DNA of 64,000 bases from CAZJLP01 sp964546955 (GCA_964546955.1 CAZJLP010000002.1:1-64000), one strand, 5' to 3'; positions 1 through 8,549 are shown, counted from the first letter of the stretch. The notes: generated by a model not told the origin, from the sequence alone. Numbers and translations are program-made.

Positions 1-1
1 A

Positions 2-541
2 TCGGTCGTGGTCGCAATCGACCAGCCGTTCAAGGTGGGTGAGACGGTACAGATCGGAGCGAATATAGGAACCGTGGAGGACATCGGCCTGCGGTCCACG
101 AAACTGCGCACACCGTCGAAATCGCTCATTATCATTCCCAACAAAACCGTCGCCGCGGAACCGATCATCAATCTCTCGCGATTCACGCAACGGCGGGTGG
201 AGCAAACCATCGGCCTGACCTACGACACGAAACCGGAACAGCTCGAAGCGATGGTCGAAGAGATCCGGGGCATCGTCGTGCGAGAAGAGGAAGTCGAAAA
301 AGGGTCTGTCATCGTCCAATTCACGAACCTGGGCGCCTCCTCCTTGGATATTTGGATCGCGTTCAATACGGTGAATCCCGACTTCACCAAACATCTCGTC
401 CTGAAACAGCGGATCAACCTGAACATCATGCGCGCCGTGGCTGCACGGGGCCTCGCCTTCGCCTTCCCAACCCAGACAATCGAACTGGCCGGCCCCGTCG
501 CGCGGCAGTTGGCCGAGCGGCGTCCTGCAACCGGCGGGTGA
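2..541 (+). CDS. MscS-family mechanosensitive ion channel, C-terminal part (5' end outside window)
   Basis: This is the end of a small-conductance mechanosensitive channel. The reading frame is already open at base 2, so the membrane part lies upstream of the window. The visible 179 or so residues hold the cytoplasmic beta domain: an FKVGE motif followed by VEDIGLRSTKLRT and a LIIIPNK strand, which are hallmark MscS beta-domain segments. An alpha/beta domain follows, with a LEAMVEEIRGIV helix. In this family the channel opens under membrane tension to release solutes during osmotic downshift. The protein ends in a short Arg/Pro-rich tail. Family assignment is secure; which MscS subtype cannot be told without the transmembrane region. 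Confidence 0.9.
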   Translation, partial: SVVVAIDQPFKVGETVQIGANIGTVEDIGLRSTKLRTPSKSLIIIPNKTVAAEPIINLSRFTQRRVEQTIGLTYDTKPEQLEAMVEEIRGIVVREEEVEKGSVIVQFTNLGASSLDIWIAFNTVNPDFTKHLVLKQRINLNIMRAVAARGLAFAFPTQTIELAGPVARQLAERRPATGG

Positions 542-572
542 AGACTGAAGCGGGCCTCCGGTTGCACCTCCG

Positions 573-608
573 AAAAAATAACGGCCCGACCTCGTGGATC
601 GGACCGTT
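573..608 (-). terminator. Rho-independent terminator of the RRM protein gene
   Basis: Read on the minus strand, AACGGTCCGA and TCGGGCCGTT form a 10-bp stem with one G-U pair and a 9-nt loop, followed by a T-run (complement of the A-run at 573-578). It lies about 55 bases past the stop of the RRM gene. The plus-strand side has no T-run, so it should act only on the minus strand. Confidence 0.8.
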
Positions 609-662
609 AATAAAATCGCACGAGGGGTAGTTCGCGCGACTCACCAGCAGCTGAAAGTAACC

Positions 663-1007
663 TCAGCGCCGGAAATTCCTTTCGCCGCGACTTCCGCGGT
701 CGTCACGACCTCCGCCAAAGCCGCGACCACCACCCTCAAAGCTGCGGGCGGGCCGCTCTTCCTTCGGACGCGCCTCGTTCACAGTAAGATTGCGGCCTTC
801 CATCTCGAAACCGTGAAACTTTTCAATCGCGCGTTGCGCGTCGTCCGGGGTTGCCATGTTGACAAAAGCAAAACCGCGCGAACGACCGGTGAATTTATCG
901 AAGATCAAGTCCACGGATGCCACGCCACCGGCCTGTGCGAATATATCCTGGACCTCCTGTGCAGTCGTGGCGAACGGAAGATTTCCCACGTAGAGCTTGC
1001 TAGTCAT
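663..1007 (-). CDS. RRM-domain RNA-binding protein
   Basis: A 114-residue single RNA recognition motif protein of the bacterial glycine-rich RBP type. RNP2 is LYVGNLPF near residue 5 and RNP1 is RGFAFVNM near residue 44; these two strands carry the RNA-stacking aromatics. After the RRM (to about residue 80) comes a Gly/Arg-rich tail with repeated GGGR-type segments, usual in these proteins. The ATG at 1007 was chosen because the RRM starts right after it; the frame stays open 14 codons further upstream but adds nothing recognisable. In cyanobacteria such proteins respond to cold and bind RNA; a similar role here is inference. A strong terminator lies downstream at 573-608. Confidence 0.9.
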   Translation of the reverse strand: MTSKLYVGNLPFATTAQEVQDIFAQAGGVASVDLIFDKFTGRSRGFAFVNMATPDDAQRAIEKFHGFEMEGRNLTVNEARPKEERPARSFEGGGRGFGGGRDDRGSRGERNFRR

Positions 1008-1329
1008 GCGATGTGCTGTGCCGCCGTCTCTTCCGCCGTCCCCGACCATCGAGTTTCAAATCATCTTGAACCAGACGCCCACCGACAATTTTCCGAGCGA
1101 GAATCACGACAGCGGGCGGACGGTGTAACTCGTTGCAATCGCAGGCAAGTCTGGAATTCGCCTTTTGTTTGCTTTTCACCCCGGGTAAACACCCTGGTGG
1201 GGATGGAGCGAAAATTTCCTGTATTCGTCGACCGGATACCTGGAAGCGGTGCGCTCTGTGCGCGGGCCTGAGTCCGGCGAACTTTCACTCGGCCTTTGCT
1301 TTCACGGCGCCGCGAGATAATCTACGGCA
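1008..1329. other. Intergenic region, divergent
   Basis: A stretch of 322 bases between the start of the minus-strand RRM gene and the start of a plus-strand small membrane protein gene. It must contain both promoters and the RRM leader, but I see no convincing sigma-70 hexamers. Open frames across it have no recognisable protein features and are treated as chance. Confidence 0.5.
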
Positions 1330-1602
1330 ATGTTCGCCAATTTCCTCGAGCTCTTCACCCGCAAGCCGGACGACCGATACGAACACGCGTTTGTGAAGGA
1401 CGTGGTCGTGCGGCCCCCTCCCGCGCGCAGTCGGAGCGTCGAGCGGATCCTGCTTTTCGGCTGGATCCTCATCGCCTTTAAATGCGCCGTTGTCTGGTGG
1501 GCTTGCCGGAGCTATTCCGTGCCGGTGGACCCCTGGTGGATCATAGCGCCCACCCTTTTCATGGCGGCGCTGTGCACGCTGATCTATTGGAGGAGACGCT
1601 GA
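1330..1602 (+). CDS. Small membrane protein of unknown function
   Basis: A 90-residue protein with two hydrophobic segments, around residues 40-58 (containing ILLFGWILIAF) and 68-86 (containing IIAPTLFMAALC), separated by a short loop. The N-terminal 38 residues are polar and the C-terminus is basic (RRR), so both ends probably lie in the cytoplasm. I do not recognise a family. Its 3' end overlaps a GGAGGAG motif at 1589-1595 that may serve translation of the next gene, and the two are probably co-transcribed. It could be a lineage-specific gene; base composition and frame look like neighbouring coding sequence. Confidence 0.55.
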   Translation: MFANFLELFTRKPDDRYEHAFVKDVVVRPPPARSRSVERILLFGWILIAFKCAVVWWACRSYSVPVDPWWIIAPTLFMAALCTLIYWRRR

Positions 1603-1652
1603 CCCCAGAAGCACCCGCTTGCCTTTTCCCTTCCGCGAATTGGGATCGCGCC

Positions 1653-2603
1653 ATGCCACACGTACCCGGATTGCGCAGCCCTTACGCCAAGGTGGGCCGG
1701 ATTGTCTACTTCGGCCGAATGCTGGACAAAATTCGCCTCGAGGCGGCGGGCAATCTCCCGGCCGAATACCGGGCCAATCTGGGCGATCCGCAGCCGTTTC
1801 TGTTCGATGCCCGCTGTTGTCGCTTTCTGGGCGTCGCGTACCGCGACCTCGCGGAAAAAACGAAGGCCGGCGCGACCGACGACGAGGTGCTCGCCTGGGC
1901 GGAGACGGCCGGGCACGCGCACTCTGACGACGAATGCAATGTCTGGAACCGCTTCATGACCAAGATCGGCTGGCGCGACGATCGCAGCAAACTGCTGCGC
2001 CAGCGCATTGCCGAATTCGGCCTGGCAGCCAAGCCGATCGAGACGTTTTTCGACCTGCTCGATTTCGACGAGGGCCGCGATCCCGTGCGCTCCCGAGCTT
2101 GGGAGCTGCGCCCTCCTGTCGTCATCGTTCTCATGGGGGTGGCAGGCAGCGGGAAGACGACCATCGGCGTCCAGCTTTCGAACGAGCTGGGCTGGCGCTT
2201 CAACGACGCGGACGATTTTCACCCGCCGGCGAACATCGCGAAGATGGCCTCCGGCGTGCCGCTGAACGACGACGATCGGCAGCCTTGGCTCAACGCCATC
2301 CGCCATCACATCGCGGTCTGCTTGCGCGATGGCGAAAGCGCCGTGGTCACGTGCTCCGCGTTGAAGGAGCGTTATCGCGCGGAAATCACGCCCGATCCGG
2401 AGCGGGTCAAACTCGTGTACCTCAAGGGTGGGCGCGATCTTTTGTTGGCCCGGCTGAGCGCTCGCGAAAGTCACTTCATGAAACCGCAAATGCTGGAGAG
2501 CCAACTCGCGGCGCTCGAAGAACCGGCCAACGCACTGGTCGTCGGCATCGAGCCGAGTCCCGCCGAAATTGTCGCCATAATCCGCAAAGGCTTGTCCCTT
2601 TAA
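1653..2603 (+). CDS. DUF5069 domain fused to gluconokinase (GntK type)
   Basis: A 316-residue two-domain protein. Residues about 7-145 match DUF5069 (LRSPYAKVG, FGRMLDKIRL, a C-terminal alpha-helical part); the function of that domain is unknown to me. Residues about 150-316 are a complete gluconate kinase: Walker A GVAGSGKTT, the gluconate-binding DADDFHPPANIAKM segment and PLNDDDRQPWL. GntK makes 6-phosphogluconate from gluconate and ATP in the cytoplasm. Both domains lie in one uninterrupted frame. The ATG at 1653 sits just before the DUF5069 core but lacks a good ribosome site. An upstream CTG at 1599, ideally spaced from GGAGGAG and overlapping the previous stop, is a possible alternative start. 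The fusion is unusual; kinase assignment is strong. Confidence 0.88.
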   Translation: MPHVPGLRSPYAKVGRIVYFGRMLDKIRLEAAGNLPAEYRANLGDPQPFLFDARCCRFLGVAYRDLAEKTKAGATDDEVLAWAETAGHAHSDDECNVWNRFMTKIGWRDDRSKLLRQRIAEFGLAAKPIETFFDLLDFDEGRDPVRSRAWELRPPVVIVLMGVAGSGKTTIGVQLSNELGWRFNDADDFHPPANIAKMASGVPLNDDDRQPWLNAIRHHIAVCLRDGESAVVTCSALKERYRAEITPDPERVKLVYLKGGRDLLLARLSARESHFMKPQMLESQLAALEEPANALVVGIEPSPAEIVAIIRKGLSL

Positions 2604-2647
2604 GGGCCCTCGTTCCAGCGGGCGCCCCACCCTTTTATTTCTCCACC

Positions 2648-5074
2648 ATGTCTCCCGCGGTCGCCAAGCGTCTTCGTCTCCTCGCCAGCGCGGTATCGAT
2701 TCTGATCCTTTTGATCGCGATCGTTGCCATCTGGTTTTACTGGCGGGTGGGTCAAAGCCGCGCGCGCCTGGACGGAGAAACGCACCTCCCCGGATTGAGC
2801 GCAGCGGTGACGGTGGAGCGCGACAGCCTCGGGGTGCCCACGGTCCGCGCCGCCTCCCGCACCGACGCCTCGCGGGCCCTGGGATTCCTACACGCGCAAG
2901 AGCGTTTTTTTCAGATGGATCTTTCGCGGCGCCGGTCCGCTGGCGAATTGTCCGAATTGTTCGGCAAAGCAGCCCTGGACTTCGATCGTTTCGCGCGGCT
3001 GCATGGTTTCCGCCGGATCGCCCAAACCGTGCTGAGCCGCATTAGCGAGGCCGAGCGCAAGCTGGTGGAGGCGTACACCGAGGGAGTGAACTCGGGCCTC
3101 GCCCAACTGCCGTCATCCCCTTTCGAATACGTCCTGCTCGGAACGGCGCCCGCGGCTTGGAAGGCGGAGGACAGCGTGCTCGTCATCTTCACGATGACGA
3201 TCGATCTTCAAAGCGCGACCGGTAACTACGAACAATCGTTGAGTTGCGCGCGCGATTTGCTGGGCGACGCGACCGTCGATTTTTTCGCGCCTTTGATCGG
3301 CCCGAACGACGCCGCGCTCGACGGGTCCTCTGCGCCGCTTCGGCCCATGCCGACCGAACGCCAGCTCGACCTGCGCAAACGCGTGACCGGGGGGATCCGC
3401 GATTCGCCCCTTGCGATGCCCGGATCGGAGCCTGAGGCGGTGCCCGGCTCGAACTGTTTCGCGCTGGGGGGAGCGCATTCCGGCAGCGGGGGCGGACTGC
3501 TGGCGAACGACATGCACCTCGGATTGCGCGTGCCCAACGTGTGGTACCGAGCCTCTTTGGAGTGGCCCGACGCGGCCGCCAAGGTTCCGACGGTCCGGCG
3601 CGTGACGGGAGTGACCTTGCCCGGAACGCCGGTGATGGTGGCAGGGAGCAATGGCTACATTGCTTGGGGCTTCACGAATTCCGAAGTCGATAGCAGCGAT
3701 CTCGTTTTGGTCAGCCTGACCACGGTGGACTCGGACGTTTACTCCAATCAAACTGACCTGATCGCGATCGAACAACGGAGCGAGAGCATCGCGGTCAAAG
3801 GAGAAAAGCCGGAAGTCTTCAAAACGAAGCACACCATTTGGGGCCCCATTGTCGGCAAGACCGTGCGGGAACGGCCTTTGGCCATGAAGTGGATGGCGCA
3901 CGATCCCGACGCGACCAACTTCGTTTTGGTCGAACTCGAAACCGCGAACACCGTGGGCGAGGCCATCGCGGTGGCGCACCGTTCGGGCATTCCTGCGCAA
4001 AACTTCACCGTCGTCGATCGCGACGGAAACGCGGGATGGACGATCGCGGGCAAACTGCCCAAACGGGTCGGCTTTGACGGCCGGACCCCGTCATCTTGGG
4101 CATACGGCGATCGCCGCTGGGAAGGCTTCCTCCCGAGCGACGAAATCCCGTCGGTGCGCTACCGGCCGGGCGACGCGGCCAGCAACGGTGCGCGGATTTG
4201 GAGCGCAAATCAGCGCATGATCGGTGGCGCCGGCCTTTCGCTCCTGGGGGATGGCGGCTACGAGCGCCCCTTCCGCGCCGCGCGGTCGCGCGAGCTGTTG
4301 CTCGGGTTGGACAAAGCCGAACCGAAGGACCTGCTGGCGGTCCAGCTCGACGAACGCGCGCCGCACCTCGACCGCTGGCAGCGCTTGCTGATGAGCGTCC
4401 TGGGCGAGGAGGCCATGCGAGCAGACAAAAAGCGCGGCGAACTTCGCACGGCCGTGCAATCCTGGGAAGGACGCGCCACGGTCGACTCGGTCAGTTATCG
4501 GCTCGTGCGGGGCTTCCGTCGCGAAGTGATCAAACTCATCCTCGATCCCCTGTTTGAACCGTGCCGGGAGGCGTACCCATTTTTTAGTTACAGCCGTTTC
4601 CACTACGAATCCGCCCTGTGGCAGCTGATCGAGACAAAGCCGGCCCATCTCCTGAACGTGCGCTTCTCCACCTGGGACGATCTCCTGCTCGCCGCCTGCG
4701 ATTCGGTGCGCAAGGAACTGGAGGCGCAGCATACGCCCGTGGCGGCGGCCCGCTGGGGCACCCGGCACACCGTGCGCATCTCCCATCCCTTCACGCGCGT
4801 TTTTCCCGTGCTCGGCGCCTGGCTCGATATGCCGGTGCCGCCGCTTCCCGGCGATGTCGACGTGCCGCGCGTACAAACCATCGACCACGGCGCTTCGGAG
4901 CGATTCGTGGTTTCCCCGGGCCGCGAAAACGAAGGAATTTATCATATGCCGGGCGGGCAGAGCGGAAATCCGCGCTCACCGTTCTATCGCGCCGGGCACG
5001 AGGCTTGGGTGAGGGGCGAAGCATCCCCTTTTCTGCCCGGACCCGCGAAACATACGCTGACGCTGAAACCGTGA
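2648..5074 (+). CDS. Penicillin acylase family protein (Ntn hydrolase)
   Basis: An 808-residue precursor of the penicillin amidase/acyl-homoserine-lactone acylase family. An N-terminal hydrophobic anchor or signal (residues about 13-30, LILLIAIVAIWFYW) sends it to the periplasm. A small alpha-chain region follows, with GVPTVRA and LGFLHAQERFFQMD motifs. The catalytic serine is Ser268 in GSNCFALGG; self-cleavage before it would create the N-terminal nucleophile of the beta chain. Downstream landmarks such as LLANDMHLGL and GYIAWGFTN are typical. Substrates in the family are amides of penicillins, acyl-homoserine lactones or acylated peptides; the sequence does not decide among them. The frame is open far upstream, but that part is the shadow of the kinase gene, so the ATG at 2648 is used. 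Confidence 0.92.
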   Translation: MSPAVAKRLRLLASAVSILILLIAIVAIWFYWRVGQSRARLDGETHLPGLSAAVTVERDSLGVPTVRAASRTDASRALGFLHAQERFFQMDLSRRRSAGELSELFGKAALDFDRFARLHGFRRIAQTVLSRISEAERKLVEAYTEGVNSGLAQLPSSPFEYVLLGTAPAAWKAEDSVLVIFTMTIDLQSATGNYEQSLSCARDLLGDATVDFFAPLIGPNDAALDGSSAPLRPMPTERQLDLRKRVTGGIRDSPLAMPGSEPEAVPGSNCFALGGAHSGSGGGLLANDMHLGLRVPNVWYRASLEWPDAAAKVPTVRRVTGVTLPGTPVMVAGSNGYIAWGFTNSEVDSSDLVLVSLTTVDSDVYSNQTDLIAIEQRSESIAVKGEKPEVFKTKHTIWGPIVGKTVRERPLAMKWMAHDPDATNFVLVELETANTVGEAIAVAHRSGIPAQNFTVVDRDGNAGWTIAGKLPKRVGFDGRTPSSWAYGDRRWEGFLPSDEIPSVRYRPGDAASNGARIWSANQRMIGGAGLSLLGDGGYERPFRAARSRELLLGLDKAEPKDLLAVQLDERAPHLDRWQRLLMSVLGEEAMRADKKRGELRTAVQSWEGRATVDSVSYRLVRGFRREVIKLILDPLFEPCREAYPFFSYSRFHYESALWQLIETKPAHLLNVRFSTWDDLLLAACDSVRKELEAQHTPVAAARWGTRHTVRISHPFTRVFPVLGAWLDMPVPPLPGDVDVPRVQTIDHGASERFVVSPGRENEGIYHMPGGQSGNPRSPFYRAGHEAWVRGEASPFLPGPAKHTLTLKP

Positions 5075-5277
5075 AGAAAGTGGCGGGTAGCAAGTAGCGA
5101 CTACAATACGGTCGAAATCGCGAAGCCGTTCTGCTGGAGCACACCACTGGACGCGCGCATCGCGGCGATCGTTGGTTGGGCTGCTGAGTGGAGTGGAAGT
5201 ACCGCAGCGGCTTCGATCCCCACAAATAGCGTTGAGGTCCCGCGCGTTTCCTCGCTTCCTCGGGCATCACCTGGCGA

Positions 5278-5973
5278 ATGAAGAAAAAAAAGAAGAGCTA
5301 CACCGTTTATTTCGGCAGCGAACTCTTCAGCCTGAAACACCTGATCGGGAATGCTTATTTGGCGGAGGCTATCTTCGAGAAATCGCACGGCCGGTATCTC
5401 TGCGTCCTGCCGCAAAATCTGGAGCAGCGGGGGAACACCGCGGTCTCGATTCGCGACCAGGATCTTCGCACCCTGCTCGAATGCGACTTTGGTCTTTTCA
5501 ATTATGACGGCACGGAGCTCGACTCCGGCACCGTGGTGGAGTTTCTTTTCGCCAAATTCGCCGACATACCTTCGGTGATTTTACGCAGCGACTTCCGCCA
5601 GGGCGGCGACCAGCGGGGCGACCCCTGGAATCTCATGACGAGCTTCTACCCTCGCACCACCAATGTGATTGTCGACTGCCTCGGCCTGTACAAAGCCATG
5701 ATGAAACGGCGCGGGCGCATTCAGGACGAAGTGGTCCGACTGGCCGGCCAGCACAGCACCGCCCATGCCCAATTGATGTGTGAGAAAATCGCGGAATCAT
5801 GTGTGCGGGCGCTCGATCGTGTAGCCGTGATGGATCCGGTGATGCCAAAGCACGTGCGGGAGGAAGTTTACGCGTGGCTCGCATTGATGCCCGGTTTTCG
5901 GGGCAAAGAGAAAGTATTGCGCAAGCAGCTCGAGCAGACCCTCAAACGCAAAGTGGAGCGGGATCTGTTGTAG
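5278..5973 (+). CDS. Nucleoside 2-deoxyribosyltransferase-like protein
   Basis: A 231-residue protein. Its N-terminal 120 residues resemble the nucleoside 2-deoxyribosyltransferase fold: the beta strand with YFGSELF near residue 10, then FNYDGTELDSGTVVEF (residues about 77-92), which matches the family DGxxxDSGTxxE segment holding the nucleophilic Glu, then VILRSDFR. This family swaps the base of deoxynucleosides or hydrolyses nucleotides. The C-terminal 100 residues are helical, basic and not recognised. It starts with a run of five Lys. It lies 23 bases upstream of upp, so both likely act in base salvage from one transcript. Exact reaction uncertain. Confidence 0.78.
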   Translation: MKKKKKSYTVYFGSELFSLKHLIGNAYLAEAIFEKSHGRYLCVLPQNLEQRGNTAVSIRDQDLRTLLECDFGLFNYDGTELDSGTVVEFLFAKFADIPSVILRSDFRQGGDQRGDPWNLMTSFYPRTTNVIVDCLGLYKAMMKRRGRIQDEVVRLAGQHSTAHAQLMCEKIAESCVRALDRVAVMDPVMPKHVREEVYAWLALMPGFRGKEKVLRKQLEQTLKRKVERDLL

Positions 5974-5996
5974 CGATTCGTTCGATTGCTTTCCCC

Positions 5997-6564
5997 ATGG
6001 CCGTGACCCTTCTCGATCATCCCTTGGCCGCGCACGTGGTCACCCATTTGCGAGACNNNNNNNNNNGAAGCGACTCGCGGGTTGCAGACGCAAACCAAAG
6101 CCGTCGACACGCCGCTCGAACGTCACGAGGGATGCGTGCTGCCGGCCAATCCCCTCGTGGTTGTCCCGATTCTCCGCGCAGGGCTTGGAATGGTTCAGCC
6201 GTTTCTCGATCTTTTTCCCGATGTCAGTGTCGGCTATATTGGCCTCGAGCGCAGTCACGAGACCGCCGTCGCCCACAGCTATTATTGCAAGCTACCGCCG
6301 TTGGAAGGCCGTCACGTTTTTGTGGTCGACCCCATGCTGGCCACCGGAGGATCGGCCGTACAGGCGCTCAGTGTGGTTCAACAAAACGGCGCCAAAAGCG
6401 TGAAACTCCTCTGCATCGTTTCCGCCCCGGCCGGTGTGAAGGCGGTCGAGAAACACCACCCGCAGGTGGAAATCGTGACGGCAGCGGTGGATCGCGCGCT
6501 CAACTCGCAAAGCTACATAATGCCCGGGTTAGGCGACTTCGGAGACCGGTTGTACGGCACTTGA
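5997..6564 (+). CDS. upp: Uracil phosphoribosyltransferase, interrupted by an assembly gap
   Basis: This gene makes UMP from uracil and PRPP in pyrimidine salvage. The first 20 residues (MAVTLLDHPLAAHVVTHLRD) lie before ten N at 6057-6066. After the gap the frame resumes with EATR and continues through VVPILRAGLGM, the PRPP-binding loop VDPMLATGGS and the terminal IMPGLGDFGDR, which are characteristic UPRTase motifs. Against the Escherichia coli protein, about 21 residues are missing between LRD and EATR, so about 63 bases are hidden by the ten N. Frame on both sides is consistent with a missing length divisible by three. The gene is probably intact in the organism. It is likely co-transcribed with the deoxyribosyltransferase-like gene upstream. 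Confidence 0.93.
6057..6066. other. Assembly gap (10 N) inside upp
   Basis: Ten N placed between the N-terminal and main parts of upp. Family comparison suggests about 63 real bases are missing, so the ten N are a fixed-size placeholder. Confidence 0.95.
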
Positions 6565-6624
6565 TCGAAGGGGCGCGGATTGGGTCCGAGATCGCACTTC
6601 GCAGCCGCGTGTCTTTTCCCCCGT

Positions 6625-6685
6625 CCGCCAGGGGTTTACCCCAAGAGGCGGCATGAGCATCCCCAGAAGTGAGAAAAAATGCTCA
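6625..6685 (+). repeat. Two consecutive hairpins in the upp-HDOD intergenic region
   Basis: The first is a nested perfect inverted repeat: CCGCC, A, GGGG, loop TTTA, CCCC, AAGA, GGCGG (6625-6651). The second pairs TGAGCAT (6654-6660) with ATGCTCA (6679-6685) around an A-rich loop. They lie 60-120 bases before the first HDOD gene. They could be a weak terminator for upp or a structured leader; there is no T-run after either. Confidence 0.5.
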
Positions 6686-6747
6686 ACTTCGAGCTGGACC
6701 TACAATTTTGGCCCCGCCCGCCGATTAGTAGCTAGTTTAACATCGCT

Positions 6748-7614
6748 ATGTCTTCGCCCAACGCTTCCGGATCCTCGACGACGCGGGAAAACGTTCTTCG
6801 GCTCGCCCGAAAATTGCCCACTGCCCCGAGCATCTTCGGTCGGCTCGGCCGCTTGCTTAATGACATAAATGCCGATCTTACTGATATTGTGAAGCTTGTG
6901 TCAGTTGACGCCGCCCTTACAGCGCGCGTGATCCGCCTGAGCAACAGTGTTTTTTTTAAGGGAGAGCAATCAGTTCGCACCCTTGAAGAGGCGATTAACC
7001 GCGTCGGATTCAGGGAGATGCACAAGGTCGTGGGCGTCGCCATGACCGAACAGGTATTTCAAAGCGGGCTGCCCGTTTACAATCTTACGGCCGAGGAAAT
7101 GTGGGAAAATTCGGTGGTCACCGCGCTGGCGATGGAAAACCTGGCTCGAGCCGCCTGCGAAGACGAAAGCCTCGCCTACACCGTGGGTCTGCTCAGGCAC
7201 GTCGGTAAGCTCGTTTTGGATACGCTGCTTGAGGTGGAAAATCCCGGGGTAACCTGTCCCGACTCCGACACGCTGGACCTGCCCAAATGGGAGCGCGCGT
7301 GGACGGAATTCACCAGCAACGAAGTCGGCGCGATTATTCTCGAAGAATGGAAGATGCCCGAAGCCGTTCACCAGGGCGTCAAATATCACTATCAACCCAT
7401 CGAAGAGCAGGCCGGCCGAATCGGCGCACTGCTGCACCTTGCCTGCTGGATCACCAAAGAATTGGGCAAGGGTATCAAAGCCGAAGCGAAACAGTGGGAG
7501 TTAGCGGATGCCACCCTCGAGCGCGCGGGCGTCACCCATGAGATGGTGCAAACTTGTCTCACCGATACCCAGGAGTCGTTGGTCGAGCTGAAGAATCGGC
7601 TCAAAGCAGCCTAA
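6748..7614 (+). CDS. HDOD-domain protein, first of a tandem pair
   Basis: A 288-residue HDOD (HD-related output domain) protein, cytoplasmic, with no receiver or GGDEF domain attached. The HDOD domain covers residues about 20-215. It has the early helix LARKLPTAPSIF, the ALTARVIRLSNSVFF segment and the EAINRVGFREMHK helix that marks the family. The position where true HD enzymes have His-Asp reads LLRHVGKL, so metal-dependent phosphohydrolase activity is not expected. HDOD proteins act in signalling, often downstream of two-component systems or c-di-GMP; partners here are unknown. The next gene is a close paralogue in the same orientation about 80 bases downstream. The last 70 residues, with a conserved LHLACWI motif, are shared by the two. 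Confidence 0.88.
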   Translation: MSSPNASGSSTTRENVLRLARKLPTAPSIFGRLGRLLNDINADLTDIVKLVSVDAALTARVIRLSNSVFFKGEQSVRTLEEAINRVGFREMHKVVGVAMTEQVFQSGLPVYNLTAEEMWENSVVTALAMENLARAACEDESLAYTVGLLRHVGKLVLDTLLEVENPGVTCPDSDTLDLPKWERAWTEFTSNEVGAIILEEWKMPEAVHQGVKYHYQPIEEQAGRIGALLHLACWITKELGKGIKAEAKQWELADATLERAGVTHEMVQTCLTDTQESLVELKNRLKAA

Positions 7615-7694
7615 GCGCGAGCGGCCGCGGTGCCAAAACCAAGGTTGTTTTGCGCTCAGCTTTGTCGACGGCAGGCCGATAAGTGGGTTGCGCC

Positions 7695-8549
7695 ATGACC
7701 CCTGCACCGGCCGGTTCCGTCAGAGATACCATTCTGCGTCTTGCGCAGAAGCTACCCACGTCTCCCCAGATCTTCAGCCGGCTTTGCGTCCTGCTGAACG
7801 ACGACAACGCGGATCTCGGGAAGGTCGTAAACCTGATCAGCATCGACGCCGGACTTACCGCCCGCGTAATTCGGCTGAGCAACAGCGTGTTCTTCCGCGG
7901 CAGCATGCCCATCCAGTCGCTCGACGAGGCAATCAATCGCGTCGGCTTTCGTGAGGTTCACAAGATGGTCGGCGTCGCCATGACGGAACAGGTTTTCAAG
8001 GACGGACTGCCCGCCTATGGCCTCACGAGCACCCAAGTCTGGGAAAACTCGGTCGCGACGGCCATCGCGATGGAAAAACTTTCGCATCGGGCCGGAGAAG
8101 AACAGCACGTCGCCTATACGGTGGGGCTCCTTCGCCAGATCGGTAAGCTCGTCCTCGGACGCATCCTCGAAAAGGAGTGCCCCGGGGTGGTTTGCCCCGA
8201 GGATATCGATGTGTCGACCTGGGAGCGCGCTCGGCTGAACATTTCCAGCTGCGAAGCGACCGCCTTCATTCTCGAATCGTGGAAACTTCCTCCGGCGGTT
8301 CATCGCAGCGTCAGGCATCACCACCAGCCCGAGGTCTCTCCTTCCGATGGCTCGTTGGGTGCCCAACTTCACCTGGCCTGTTGGATCGCGAACGCCGCGG
8401 GGAGGGGTCTAAAAGCCGAAGCGGCACTGTGGGAAATCACCGACGACCGGATTGAAATGGCCTGCGTATCGGAGGTATTCGTACAAGAATGCGTGCCGGA
8501 AGTTGAGACCGGCCTGGCTGAATTAAAACTGCAGCTCGCGGACCGCTGA
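7695..8549 (+). CDS. HDOD-domain protein, second of a tandem pair
   Basis: A 284-residue protein homologous along its whole length to the HDOD protein just upstream; roughly half or more of positions look identical by eye. The core segments LTARVIRLSNSVFF, EAINRVGFRE and GVAMTEQVF are almost unchanged. The HD position reads LLRQIGKL, so it too lacks a catalytic His-Asp pair. The two differ most at the N-terminus, around the CPED/STWERA loop and in the C-terminal tail. The ATG at 7695 is preferred over a GTG four codons earlier. The arrangement indicates tandem duplication followed by divergence; whether the two form a heterodimer or have separate inputs is unknown. Confidence 0.87.
   Translation: MTPAPAGSVRDTILRLAQKLPTSPQIFSRLCVLLNDDNADLGKVVNLISIDAGLTARVIRLSNSVFFRGSMPIQSLDEAINRVGFREVHKMVGVAMTEQVFKDGLPAYGLTSTQVWENSVATAIAMEKLSHRAGEEQHVAYTVGLLRQIGKLVLGRILEKECPGVVCPEDIDVSTWERARLNISSCEATAFILESWKLPPAVHRSVRHHHQPEVSPSDGSLGAQLHLACWIANAAGRGLKAEAALWEITDDRIEMACVSEVFVQECVPEVETGLAELKLQLADR

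Noticed and set aside
594..1271. Plus-strand frame over the RRM gene
   Set aside because: It is the antisense of the RRM protein, which has RNP1, RNP2 and a terminator.
1934..2647. Extension of the penicillin acylase frame upstream to 1934
   Set aside because: It runs opposite in frame to the DUF5069-gluconokinase gene, which has clear motifs; the signal/anchor begins at 2648.
6565..6747. c-di-GMP riboswitch before the HDOD genes
   Set aside because: The hairpins do not match the conserved core of the known c-di-GMP riboswitch classes.
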